Shown here piece after piece: positions 1 to 12,300 of a stretch of DNA of 64,000 bases (within the stretch, counting starts at the first letter, position 1; every line of letters begins with the position of its first letter). The notes under the pieces are model-generated. The model saw only the letters and a list, made by a program, of their open reading frames with translations. It was not told the origin of the DNA and did not search any database. This DNA comes from Trifolium pratense (Eukaryota; Streptophyta; Magnoliopsida; Fabales; Fabaceae). The translations under genes and the position numbers were made by a program. The stretch spans positions 5,679,322-5,743,321 of the forward strand of contig NC_060062.1 of NCBI RefSeq assembly GCF_020283565.1, written 5' to 3'.

Positions 1-3000
1 TTTCATGGCTGGTGCAGCAATAATTGTGTCACTACAACAACTCAAAGGGTTACTAGGAATAATTCATTTCACCAACAAGATGCAAATTCTACCTGTTTTG
101 GTCTCTGTTTTCAAGCAAAGAGACGAGGTATATTTTTATTTTGATGCTTTTTTCCTTAATGTAAAATATATATACATTAAATAATCTAAGTTGAGAATAA
201 TTTTTTTAATAAAAGGGACGGCCACTATATTTTCTAATATAGTTTATAATAATTTTTTTTGCAAGTTTTTAATTAAAATATTAATACTAATAGTAGTTGG
301 AAGAGAGTAAAGCTGCATTTGGAAAAAAATAAAATAGATTAATCCCAACCACAAAACTCTTCAAACCATTCTTATAGCACTAATAATGTTTTAAGAAATA
401 AGAATTAACAATATGATTATGATTGCTTACTAGAATCCAGCTACTTTTTTAGATGTTTTTTACTTTGACTCTGTATATCAATATAAGGGATCATATTCCA
501 ATTTTTTTTTTTTACAAACATATTCCAATTATTTATCAACTCAAAAAATATCCCTGTTTTCTGATTCTTCCATGAATGGACATATTGAATATCTAGCTAA
601 TAATAAAAAATATTAAATAGCTAGCTAATAAAGAGTCACTTTTAAATGAAAATTGATAGATAAAAATGTACGTGTAATATAATTACTATGTGTCCATTAA
701 AAAAAATTGTGACAAGTTCCCATGTGATCTTAATTAAGCTGATAAGGACATCACATTATATGTAAGGGTTGAGATTCGAATTCTGGACACTCTACTTTTT
801 TTTTGACAAAAAAAAAATTAATGACAATATTTCAACTTATACACCTTAAAGATGGAATTTCTAGTTATTAAGTTATTTGAGAAAGAAAATTAATGACAAT
901 ATTTCAACTATTTTTTAATTTTCTTTCTTTTTGATTTTGCCATGAATGGACATGTTGAATAGTTAGTCAACTAAGAATCACTTTTTAATGAAAACAAATA
1001 CTTGTCCTATTGATAAAAATGTAAGTGGTATACAATTACATATATGTCCATTAAATGATTTTAGGGATCATATTCCAACTTTTTTCCAAAAAAAAAGAAT
1101 TTTTCTTCTTCTGATTCTATCATGAGTTGACACATTGAATAGTTAGCCAATTAATGGTCACTTTTAAATGAAAAATACATTTTTGTCCTATTGACGCAAA
1201 TGTAAGTGTAATTGTTTTAATTTTTTTTTTTTTTGCAGTGGTCATGGCAAACTATTTTACTAGGATTCAGTTTCCTAGTCTTTCTGCTGATAACAAGACA
1301 CATTGTAAGTTTCTTCAATTTGCTTGCATACACAAATGTACAGTACTTTTTTGGTTTGACAAGTGACAACTCAATTTCGGACACATATTTCCTGTTGTAA
1401 CCAATCTCTACCGTTCGATTTAAAATCAGCGGCTGAGATTGTTTTAATTTAAAAGGCACGGTTTTCAATCTTAGTCCGATCTAATATTAACAAACCAGAT
1501 TGAAAACTGCATGTAACTGCGTTGATTGTTTACCGCATGCAATCTACATCCTTCAATTTCATTTGCTTCTTAAGATATGAAAATTCTTATGTATGTTTGG
1601 TAAATTTTGACAGAGCTTGAAGAGGCCAAAATTATTCTGGATTTCAGCAGCTGCTCCATTGACTTCAGTTATTCTATCAACCATTTTAGTCTTTTCTATG
1701 AGAAATAAGATTCATAAAATAGCAATTGTAAGAAAAAGCACTCTACCTTTTTTTTAGTGCATGTTTGGAATAATACCGTAGAAATCAGAGTGACACCATG
1801 ATTTTGTTAAAATTTAAATTTCAAAGTGTAACTTTTACAAAAATCACGATGGCACTATGCCAAACTCCGAGCTAATCCAAACATACACTTAACTGCACAA
1901 GAGATGTTAAATATAAATTTTCTTCTTAGTAATGACTCACTTTTTGCTATGTTTTGTTTGGAAGATTGGTGAATTGCCAAAAGGACTTAATCCACCATCA
2001 TCAAACATGTTATACTTCAATGGTCCTTATTTGGCTCTTGCTATCAAAACTGGACTTGTCACTGGCATCTTGTCTCTCACTGTAAGTGCTTATGTATAAG
2101 CAATTTCTATAACAAAAAGTAAAATAAATTCAAACTGATTTTATATAAGCTATAAGTTGTTTGCATAAGCTATCTTGAGGAGCATATGAAAATAAGTTAT
2201 AAACAACTTAATGATAATATCACAAGTTGTTTTCATAAAGTCTCTCAAACAGTCTCACAAATGTTATGTCAATAGATAAGTTCAAACGAAACAATCCAAA
2301 TAAGCCCTTAGACTTCAACTTACTTCTGTTTCAGGAAGGAATTGCAGTTGGAAGAACATTTGCTTCACTTAGGAACTACCAAGTAGATGGAAACAAAGAA
2401 ATGATGGCTATTGGTCTTATGAACATAGCTGGTTCTTGTTCTTCATGTTATGTCACAACAGGTAATGAATTGTGACTGCGATGCGACACTTTGTTATATT
2501 CATTAACCATCTACTGTTATGTGTAAACTACATATTTGAACTGCGCTAACCATATAATTTGTTGCCGAATTTGATGTCAAATTTGTAGGATCCTTTTCTC
2601 GATCGGCTGTTAACTACAATGCCGGAGCACAGACAGCAGTCTCAAATATAATCATGGCTTCGGCAGTTCTTGTGACTCTTCTGTTTCTCATGCCGCTGTT
2701 CTATTACACACCAAATGTTGTCTTAGCTGCCATTATCATCACTGCTGTTATTGGTCTAATTGATTACCGAGCCGCGTACAAGTTGTGGAAGGTTGACAAG
2801 CTTGATTTCACAGCGTGTCTGTGCTCCTTTTTTGGTGTTCTCTTCATTTCAGTTCCATTAGGCCTTGCAATCGCGGTAAGCTTCAAAGTTCATGTTTCAT
2901 GCTACTACAAATAATTCAATGTAAAAAATTTACACCGTCAATCAATCATAACCATCATATCATTAAAAAAAGTTGAGTTCAAAAGTCGAAAATGTATTCA

Positions 3001-4087
3001 TTGCTAATTGGACTGAATTTTTCCAAATCTTTTTAGGTGGCAATATCAGTCTTCAAAATCCTGTTGCATGTCTCTAGGCCAAACACAATGGTTTTGGGAA
3101 ACATTCCAGGGACACCAATTTTCCATAACCTAAATCAATATAAAGAAGCTTTAAGGATTCCTTCATTTATCATTTTGGCTGTTGAGTCTCCCATCTACTT
3201 TGCCAATGCAACTTACCTGCAAGAAAGGTAACATAATACTCCCTCTCGACTTAAATATAAGCAAAAAAGTACATATATCGTGCCATTTTCTAAGTGATAT
3301 TCCAAGGTTCTAACTATTTTGAGTGCTTCTTTTGCTTTAGGATACTGAGATGGGTTCGAGAAGAGGAAGAGTGTGTAATAGCAAACAATGGAAGTTCATT
3401 GAAATGCATGATTTTAGACATGACAGGCATGTATTTCGCCTCGCTTGTAAAGTTTGTTATTGAAGTTTTGAGATCGTTTTTGAATTAAAAGTTTAGTGTT
3501 TTTCCTTCTTCTTTTTCAGCCGTGACAGGCATAGACACAAGTGGAATCGACACATTATGTGAACTTAGTAGGAGATTAGAACAAAAATCACTTCAGGTAC
3601 TTAAATATCGTCTGCATATCACGAGTTACTACACTAGTATATATACACAAATTGTAACATGTTCTGAAATATTTAACTGTTTAGATAATCACGAGTGCTT
3701 TTGTATAAGCTATTTTTATAACGAAAATAAATAAAGTCGAACTGTTTCATATAAGCTATCTTGAAGAACTTATAGAAATAAGTTGAAAACAGTACATGGA
3801 AAGGTCATAAACGGTTTTCATAAGCTCTCCTAAATAACTAATGTCAGTAGATAAACTCAAATAAATCAATTCAAATAGCTTCTAAATTGAATACTTCTCT
3901 CGATTTTCTTTCTAATATTTACATGTATGATTGATTGGTGCAGCTTGTATTGGCAAATCCTATTGGAAATGTGATGGAAAAGTTGCATGAATCAAATATT
4001 TTGGAGTCATTTGGAATGAAAGGAGTGTATCTCTCAGTAGGAGAAGCAGTGGCTGACATTTCATCATCGTGGAAAGCTCAGCCATGA
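1..4087 (+). CDS. SULTR3;5: Group 3 sulfate transporter, SULTR3;5 type (3' ten exons, 5' end outside window)
   Basis: Plant SLC26-type anion transporter of the plasma or plastid membrane, cut by the left window edge. Exons read as 2-127, 1239-1304, 1614-1727, 1965-2081, 2335-2461, 2589-2875, 3037-3227, 3341-3426, 3520-3596 and 3944-4087. All join in frame and give about 444 residues, ending in WKAQP. Early exons carry the transmembrane core (MAGAAIIVSLQQLKGLLGI, then hydrophobic helices such as ILLGFSFLVFLLI and PLFYYTPNVVLAAIIITAVI). The last four exons carry the cytoplasmic STAS domain, including ILDMTAVTGIDTSG. The C-terminal part (ESPIYFANATYLQERILRW and YLSVGEAVADISSSWKA) resembles SULTR3;5 more than SULTR1 or SULTR2 as I remember them. 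SULTR3;5 is known as a helper of SULTR2;1 in root xylem loading; that role here is inference. The intron at 3427-3519 uses a GC donor. Subgroup assignment is less certain than the family. Confidence 0.92.
540..1216 (+). repeat. Three diverged tandem copies of one sequence inside the first visible SULTR intron
   Basis: Blocks at about 550-700, 930-1056 and 1100-1216 share the same order of words: a tract with catgaatggaca (catgagttgaca in the third), then attgaatagttagcc, then tcacttttaaatgaaaa, then ataaaaatgtaagtg. The second and third copies also share tgtcctattga. The spacing suggests local duplication rather than three independent insertions. Confidence 0.6.
1377..1548 (+). mobile_element. 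Dispersed non-autonomous element, copy 1 (in SULTR intron)
   Basis: About 170 bp that is strongly similar to the reverse complement of 4525-4735. Shared words include gagattgttttaattt, ggttttcaatctta, atattaaca, gaaaactgc and cgttgattgttta. It has no coding potential. The end of the element is not sharply defined and no target duplication was recognised. Confidence 0.6.
1756..1889 (+). mobile_element. Small MITE-like element in a SULTR intron
   Basis: Begins with agtgcatgtttgga and ends with the near reverse complement (tccaaacatacact). The inner part also folds back (gtgacaccatgatttt against aaaatcacgatggcac). About 134 bp with no coding capacity. The superfamily is not assigned. Confidence 0.55.
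2084..2330 (+). mobile_element. MITE copy in SULTR intron (aagctat/aataagtt family)
   Basis: Shares extended similarity with 3690-3893 in another intron of the same gene: tataagctatcttga, aataagttgaaaac-like, ttttcataaagctctc-like and aataagcccttag-like words in the same order. Related sequence recurs at about 30780-31010 and 40700-40915, so this is a dispersed family rather than a gene feature. Confidence 0.55.
3690..3893 (+). mobile_element. Second MITE copy in SULTR intron
   Basis: Same family and same orientation as the element at 2084-2330. It lies between the ninth and tenth visible exons and does not touch splice sites. Confidence 0.55.
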
Positions 4088-5318
4088 TTAATCTCCATAG
4101 ATGAATAATTTCTAGGACAGAAAAAAACAAAATATGAGGCTTCTAACTTTCAGCAGTTAGACAAAAACTAACATTGAAAGTTTTTTGCCTAATGACACAA
4201 TCAATCAATTTGGTTTAAATTAAAGCCTTGAAAATTAAGGCATTTTAGTAGTGTTTCTTATTCTAGGATGCTACTTATAAATTTATGTATGTAGTATGTT
4301 ACTCTTGTCCATTTTTGGCTTTAGTTGTTGGAGGGAAAGAGCATCCAAGCAAACACTCTTGTGATGACTTTATTCTGGACATTGAGTGATAAATATGAAA
4401 TAGATATTTTAATCAACAAAAAAGAAAGTATTCCACTCATATTTAGATTCCTTGCATACAAGCGCAATTATATAGCCACGGTCTGAATCGTCAAGTCAAT
4501 ATCAAACGATTTATATCCCGATTCATATCATAATATCTTGGTGAAAATATGATGGATGTGGATTGTCTGCAGTAAACAATCAACGAAGTTGCGCAGTTTT
4601 CGATCTGGACTGTTAATATCAAATCAAACGGGTAAGATTGAAAACCATGTCTTTTGAATTAAAACAATCTTAACCGTTAATTTTAGACTGGACAGTTGAG
4701 ATTGGCTACAGTGTCCTTCAGTTACAGCAGGAAATTTGTTTCCTTAATATGATATACATTCTTTTCAAATATTACACAGAACTTTAACAAACTTGAGTGT
4801 TGGTCAAGACTTACATAGATCAACCACAAAATTGTGGTACAAATTCATCAATCAAAGAAAAGTTAAAATCAGAATTTTATTGAGATTCATTGTCCAATCT
4901 GATACAACAACCCTTTTAACAGTAAACCAGAAATGGCGCAGAACTAATATATATTTCCAAGAAATCAAATAGATCCAATAACTCACAAAAGAGTAAAAAG
5001 AATAGAAGCTCAATCAACTAAACGCATACTGTTACAAGGAAAGAAAAAAACGAAATCGGATGAGAATAACCTACATAACACTTTCAGAACTTCCTGGAAA
5101 ATTATGTACCTAATCTCTGTCTGGTTTTCTATGTTTAAAAGCTATTGCAACTAAAGAATAGAAAAGTAAATGCAGGTCTTTCAATGGCATAATAGAACTA
5201 TGCAGAGTACATAGGCTTTATCTTCGAGATCATCCGATGTATAGAAGCAAAAGTTGTTATCATCCTGTAGTACAACTCCTTTCTTGAATTCAAGACTCGA
5301 GTTACTTCTTTCTGCCAA
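4088..5318. other. Convergent intergenic region between SULTR and SYS1
   Basis: Holds the 3' untranslated sequences of the two convergent genes and the second copy of a dispersed element at 4525-4735. No open frame of interest is seen. Confidence 0.6.
4525..4735 (-). mobile_element. Dispersed non-autonomous element, copy 2 (inverted relative to copy 1)
   Basis: Reverse complement matches 1377-1548 over about 180 bp with moderate divergence. It lies just downstream of the SULTR stop codon, so the two copies form an inverted pair spanning the visible end of the transporter gene. Confidence 0.6.
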
Positions 5319-6586
5319 TCAAACATCTGAAAGAACGTTGACAGTATTAAATCACAGGCAACCAATATTTAGCAGTATATAAAAAGCCTACTATCTATCA
5401 CATCATTATGTCCACCATATTGAAAATTCTTCGTTATCGACTGGTGTTTAAGAAGAAAGACAGGATGTCACAGTTTGCAGTAAAATAAGCAAATTGATAT
5501 GACAATATAAAACATACATAAATTGATGTTCTAGCTCTCCAAGAATTAATATTCCTAATCTTAATCAAAGAATAAATATGATAGGGAACCCAGTCAAAAA
5601 TTAAATGATATGGACTGGAATTTACTTTAGAAATAATACGAAAATGTATAGAACTCTATCACTGATTTCTATAAAGTCCAGAAAAAAAAAATAGAAAAAG
5701 AAATAGTAGACCCCCACAAACACCCAAATGATTGCCTTCCTCCCCAGTTCCCACCACCGTTATAATCACATAGCTCTCAAGTTCCCAGATCTTAGAATTT
5801 GGATTGGGTCTCACTCAATCCTACAAAACCGCTTTGCAAGGTGAGGACATCAACAAAATTAAATGATGTTAACCACTTTTTCTTAAAATGTATAATTAGT
5901 TATTTTTGCTTATAATTGAGTAGAAATGGAGTATTGTGATACTCCCTCTGTCCCTATTTATAATAGAACCCCTTTTTCTTTGTCCTTTTTATGTAAGACC
6001 CTTTTCAAAATTCTACATGCATTAATGATTTCTAATTCTTACCAAAATGCCCCTATCTAATTTACCACTGGAAAACATAATCTCTCTCTCTCTCTCTCTC
6101 TCTCATGATATCAATACTTGTAGGGGGTGAATACTCCCTCCGGACACAAATATAAGGCAAAATGCACTTTTTAGATTCATTGAATAATGAATGTATCTGG
6201 ACTATATATAGGACAGATACATCCATTATTCAATGAATCCAAAAAGTGCATTTTGCCTTATATTTGTGTCTGGAGGGAGTATGTAAAAGTAACACGTTTT
6301 TGAACAAATTATTACTACAACCACTTTGCTTAATACCCATTAACTTTGTTGGAGGGTATTATAATAGGGGATGAAGTATTAAAATTGACACTGAATAGAA
6401 TAGAACACCTTCCAAACTTAACAAATCCTCTTCTCTATTAAAATATTCCATGGGAAAAGAAGGGAAAAAACAGCAACACAGCATATAGAATATAAATGAT
6501 TTCCATTATTCCTAATTTAAATTGAGTTTGACAGCGTAAACATATACACAGGCTTCTGAAATAATAAAAGACATATTAAAAAGGTA

Positions 6587-6617
<31 letters not shown>

Positions 6618-8096
6618 ATTATAACTGATAAACAAATCATCAAATAGCACATGTCAAATTATTCAGCCAACATAAAAAAGAAGAAGAGAAAAGGAGTTAA
6701 GTTCTTACTTGAACGATATCGTGGTATTGGTATCTCCTGGAGTTCCCGTCTGATACACAGATATTCACCTAGCAAAGCCATCAATGCAATTCCAGTACCA
6801 TTCACAATCCACCAAGCTATAGAAGAGGGCCAACCCCCATACACAATGCATATGAAAAGATGGATGATATAGAGAGTGACTGAAAAATCCAAACACTTCT
6901 TTGCTCTTTCAACCAAATAAAGCATATATACAGCCCTGCATAACAACAACGGTGATGTTAGTACAATGTAGAGCTACTTACTGCATAATTCACTTAACAA
7001 GCAATATTTGTATAACAGCTAAGAATGCCCCCATCAAATCCTTCATCTATACTACAAGGTAATCAGTTAATAACAAACACCATATTTGAAAGAAATCTAA
7101 ATCTAAGTCTAAACCATTACAATTCAATGGATTTTAAAAATAAACAACTTCCTTTTCTAACGTACCAAACACAAGAATTAATTTCCAAATCAAATAAAAT
7201 CCCATATTTTTTACATTCCAAGCACATACACATTAACTTTCCTAAACAAAGGAAGTCTATCAAAAAGGTTCATAGCTTAATGGATATCATTCCCCGTACT
7301 GGAAAAAAGTGCAACAAATTGAGAACAATGGATATAAAAGTGAACACCCAGTTACAGGCTTGGTAAAGCCCCTTTCCAATCAACAAAAAAGCTTGTGGGG
7401 CATAAATGAAAAATACAGGAAGAGGTTGCGCTTATAAGAACCCATGCAAGTAAAAAATTGCTATAAATTACGATAAACGGTTTGACTCCTGTAAAGTTAG
7501 AAGTTCAATTTAAAGGGCAAAGAACAGATAACAATTGATTAAAAGATTGACGGTTTGCACTGTGGTACAATAGAATACATGCACATGTACACAACACGTA
7601 ACCCAACACCAACCGTGCACTTTACTTTCGTAAGTATACCCCTCATTTAGGGGAGTCATATCTGCGCTTATTGAATAAGTCTATCACACAAACACTTGTG
7701 TATAAGATAAGCTCAAATAAACCTTAAATAAACTCTTCCAAACACACCCTCAGAAAGTCACAACACAAGACTATCACAATTTAAGATAATAATCATCAAT
7801 AACAAATCCATGCTATATAACAACATTAAAAAAGCTATTAGTAGGGCGAGTAAGGTAGATGAGAACAATTACCCTGCAGCTGAGCTAAGCAGAAATGAAG
7901 CACAAACACACCAACCAGTAACGGTAGAGGTAGTAACGGTTACATAGTCAAAGAAATACACAAGGCTCAACCGTGAAACGCGAGTGCCAACAAGAATGCT
8001 CAAGAAAAATCCAAGTGTGCTATAGTACATACATTGAAGACAAAAAATTTGAGCAACAATAAGCCAAGGGTCCCATACCACTGCACCATAGAACAT
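5319..8096 (-). CDS. SYS1: SYS1 family Golgi membrane protein
   Basis: Homologue of SYS1, the four-helix Golgi membrane protein that in yeast and animals recruits the Arl3/ARFRP1 GTPase. Coding exons are 8096-7873, 6935-6709 and 5326-5319 on the minus strand. They join in frame to 152 residues, the usual plant SYS1 length. Start chosen at MFYGAVVWDPW, the conserved N terminus; the open frame extends upstream only because the leader intron is open. That leader intron runs from the donor at 8525 (gtaag) to an acceptor near 8102. Membrane segments include LIVAQIFCLQCMYYSTLGFF, LSLVYFFDYVTVTTSTVTGW, LYIIHLFICIVYGGWPSS and WWIVNGTGIALMALLGEYL. The C terminus ends IPIPRYRSNV, with the last codons on an 8-nt coding exon. 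The large introns hold a Stowaway MITE and simple repeats. Confidence 0.93.
6081..6108. repeat. (TC)14 microsatellite in SYS1 intron
   Basis: Pure TC dinucleotide run, directly visible. It lies about 25 bp before a Stowaway MITE. Confidence 0.95.
6134..6279. mobile_element. Stowaway MITE, near-perfect hairpin
   Basis: 146 bp beginning ctccctccggacac and ending gtgtctggagggag, flanked on both sides by TA (6132-6133 and 6280-6281). The two arms are almost perfect reverse complements over about 60 bp each, with a short centre. The CTCCCTCC end and TA target duplication identify the Stowaway (Tc1/mariner) class. High arm identity suggests a recent insertion. Confidence 0.92.
6586..6615. repeat. 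(AAAT)n microsatellite in SYS1 intron
   Basis: Uninterrupted AAAT tetranucleotide run of about 30 bp. A similar short run occurs near 9265-9290. Confidence 0.9.
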
Positions 8097-8640
8097 GACT
8101 CCTACCCAAAACAAAACCAAAATCTCACAAACTAAACCTAATCTTGAAATTCCCAAATCCAAATCCAAATCCAAATCAAAAACCCAATTCTAAAAACTTA
8201 AACTTTTTCCTCTATAACATCCACTCCCATTGACCCAGTAACTCAAATCTCAAAAATTGAATCCAAAACACTGTTTATTACATAAAATTAATCAAATTTA
8301 GTGACCCCAATTGCCTGCCTTAAAACAGTTTATAAAAACCCAAATCAAGGTTGTTGTTCACGTTCTTTCAGATCTGGATTCTGGTGAAAAATCACTGTAA
8401 AAAAATATAAAAATTAAAAATCAGTGTGATTTAAACGGAATTCTGAAATTCATGATGAATGAATCTTGCGAGAAATTGAAGATTCTTCGAAATTGAAAAA
8501 ATAAAGAGAGATTGGTGAAACTTACATGAAAGTGAGAAGGAATTCCTCGAAGCTGCGAATTGGGTTTTCCAGCGATTGGGAATTGGCGAGAAATGGAAAA
8601 TTTTGGGTGGGAGGAGAATTGCAGGAAAGTGCAATATGCT

Positions 8641-9368
8641 AATGCAATGATCAATTTCTAGTTAACAGGTTAATATCAATTTTGTCCCTGCCATTATTTT
8701 GGCTACTTAATTTTTAATGATGTGGCTTTTTTTAAAAATATTTAACTCAACAATTTTAAAAAAAATTGAACTCTTACTAACCTAACTAAAAAAATTGCGT
8801 AAAAAAAAAATTAACTAAAAAAATTAAACAACAAATAACAATCATGTATTCCGCCACGTCACCCTACTTTACCCTACTTTCTTTATATGACATGGAAGAT
8901 TTGTGGTTTCTTATTGAATGACCGTGTAAAATTATTTTAGTGCATTTCCATTAAACTCTAATTTAAAAGCATACATGACCCTCCATTCTTAAACCGTGAA
9001 AATCTTTCTATAATAAAATGAAGATTTTCTGTGCATCCACACCGAGATTAATTATAAGCACAATTGGTCTTGTGAGATAATGTGTAATCTCTACATTACC
9101 CTTTATGTGAAAATCATGCATGAGAGGATCCCATTCTCCATTCAGAGTTATATTACTTGAAACAAAAGTTACAATCGGTTGTAGAAATGACAGTCCGCGA
9201 TAACTCAATGGTGATTGAAAATGACTCGAGAGAATACAAATATTATATTATTCATCAAATTTGACAAATAAATAAATAAATAAATAAATTTGTGCTAGTA
9301 CAACAAATATGACAAAAACTCATTTCTGATGCTCATTTCAAACACAAATATGATGTAAACCTGCTCTC
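8641..9368. other. Intergenic region between TADA and SYS1
   Basis: AT-rich sequence holding the SYS1 promoter side and the TADA 3' untranslated region, plus a short AAAT run near 9265-9290. No convincing coding region is seen. Confidence 0.5.
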
Positions 9369-12300
9369 TTACATACACATTACATGAAAGATGTCATGTA
9401 ACTTATTAAGTAACTTGGAAGGATGGTGGCGGCGAGTAACAACAGGAAGATCGTCTTTCTTCTTTCTCCTTCTCAGTTGAAAGAATTGCTGCATTACATC
9501 CGCGCACTCTGTAGCCAATACTCCTCTTCGTATTTTTATTTTCGGATGAAATGGATGAACTGGTGCAGGAGGTAAATTGCTTGCTTCTGAGGTTTCTTCT
9601 CCATCAGGAAACAGTCTGCAAAGCAAGTTTGGTCATTATCATAAATATATAGTTATGACTTATGAACAATACAAAAAACTGTATTGACTGCATACCTAAT
9701 CCAGCTACCATCAGCTCCAAGAAGTTTATTAGGAGCTCCCCACACAACAGTGTCTATTCTTGCTTGAAAAATGGCACCAGCGCACATTGTACAGGGTTCA
9801 AGCGTAATGTAAAGTGTAGTTTCCTGACAAGGGTAAATATGTGTCCAAATAAGCCATCAGATACCAGAACTAGTAGATATTAACCATTTATGAAGATGGA
9901 TCATATTACTACCAAATACTCAATTTCTATATCTCTGCAAGTAAATACTATTAGGGTGCAAATTATTGTTAAATTCAATCTTTGATTTTACAGAAGCGTT
10001 TATTTTGAGGTGAGAGAAGTGAGAGTTCCAAGGCGTATCCTAAAAAAAGACAACTTTCTAACCCAACTATGAGTAGACTCGCTGATGTCAAACTGTTCCA
10101 ATATGAACTACTAAATGCTCAATTGAAACTATCACCATATAAATTTCCAAAAAAATTAAGAAACCAGTCAAGATTATCATGTCTATCGGAGGGCCAGTTA
10201 GCAACTACACGGCAGCTTTTTTCATAAAACTGCATGTCTATTATGCAACGCAACACAGCTATTGCGGCTTCTATAGACTATAGTGTATCCTATTGCCAAC
10301 ATCGCAAATGCTCCCAACGCAATTCCACTAGGCATGTTGGTTCATGTTTGGTTTTGCAGATGAAAAACTGCAAATCCAAGTTTGGACTCAAAGTAACTCT
10401 AGAGCTCCTTTGGGGAAAAGGTACATCGTTAGTAACTATATACCAAACATGCCCTTAGAGGCACTCTTGTTTACTTATCCTTCAAATCTACCAAGCATGT
10501 GGTTGCTGTCATCACCTTGAGGTGAAAATTAATCAGTATTTTATAAATAATAAGTCTGCTGATATGTTGTCTATAACACAAATGTTGTGGAATAATATCA
10601 TTAGTTAGTAAGTCAATGAGTTCAAAAATAATATAAGAGAAACATATCAAATGAATATTAAACTTTGGTTATAACATCAAAATACACTTTGAATTTAAAA
10701 CCAGGAAAACATACTGATAGTCTCCATGAGTTGAGAAGTTTTGAAGCTTCTCGTATACAGATCATCTCTGCATGGGCTGTGGAGTCTCGTAACTCTTCTA
10801 CTCTGAAACAGATATTTTGATATAAGTTAAAAAATTAAGGTAACTGGAAAGAATGAAGTAATGCAAAAATATTGACTCTTACAAGTTACTTCCTCTAGCT
10901 ATAATTTTTCCATGTTGCACAAGAACAGCACCAACAGGGACCTCCCAAGTATCACCAGCCTTTCTGGCTTCCAAAAGTGCTTCCTTCATGAACAATTCAT
11001 CAATTCTTCGCTGCTCAAATTCAACTTTATAGGCGTCTTCCCAGTCATCGAATCTATCTCTTAAAACCTGCCCTTTCCGCTGAAGCTTCCTTTGTTTCAA
11101 CTCTCCATCCGTTCTCTTTGAGCCTGACGATTCGATCTTCTCTGGAGCAACGGGTTCTTTTATTGACACCACTGATTCAGTTCTGGAAATGTTAGATCCA
11201 CCAGTATTTACAATTTCTCCTGCAATAGGTTGTCCTCTAACAGATAATGATGGAATTGGCGACTCTATTTTATGAAAGCCAGAAGTTGTGGCTTGCAAAT
11301 CTTTTTCAATTGCAGTTGGAGTAAAAAACTCCTCTCCGGCAGCATATGTGGTGCCTATTGATGTTGATCCACTTTCCAATTTATTCGGAGAAGATGATCC
11401 AACTTTAATATGTTTTCCTTTGTCCTTCAATATTTCAGTGCCAGACAAGTCTCCCTCACTTTCCAACTTATTTGGAGAAGATGATCCAACTTCAATACGT
11501 TTTCCTTTGTGCTTCAATATTTCAGTGTCAGACACGTCTACCTCACTTCGAGTATAACGAGTATCTGGTTTTGATTTATCAAAAGTCATGGCTTGTGGTA
11601 GCACACTTTTACCAGTTTCCTCGTGTTCTTGCCCAGAAAACCATGCCTCACTGTCAGATTTTTTTGGTGAGTTTCTCCCTGATCTCCCAGCAGAAGTGGA
11701 GGAGCTAGCACGTGAATTCCAACGTAATCGAACAATATCAGAAATCACACCCCATAGGGACCTTCCTGTTCTATTGACAATTGGTTTTGCAGTTTCATTG
11801 TTGATCTCTGGTTCTTCAGCTAATCGACCATGCCCAACAGATGGTTCTTTTACATCCCACATTTCGTCAGAAATTCCTTTGGCACCCAGAGACCCAGTGG
11901 AACGGCTAGAATCATGACTCTTTGACTGAGAGTCCTTTTGAGTGCCTTGTTGCCTTGAACTGTGCATCTGATTATCCTCAATATCAATGGCCAACTGTGT
12001 TCTAGCAACTTCCATCTCCTGTCTTTCTGAAGTTGTGACTTCATGCCGGACCCTTTCCACGAACTCATCAACAAACTGTTTTGATGATTCCTCTAAACGA
12101 TTAGCTGAACCAAGCACATCTTCTGGGGTCATGACAATAGAAGGCTCGCTATATGACTTATCACTTCCATATTGGGAATGTGGTCCTGAAAACATAGCCG
12201 GACTTCTTCCTGAATGGCCATACAGAGCAGAAGAGCCACTTTCTGAAGTTTCAAGGTAGATATCAGGGCTTGCAAACTCTTCTGTGTGTTCAATATGACC

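Noticed and set aside
7025..7366. 113-residue frame in the SYS1 intron
   Set aside because: Low-complexity, inside a well-supported intron, and antisense to the gene.
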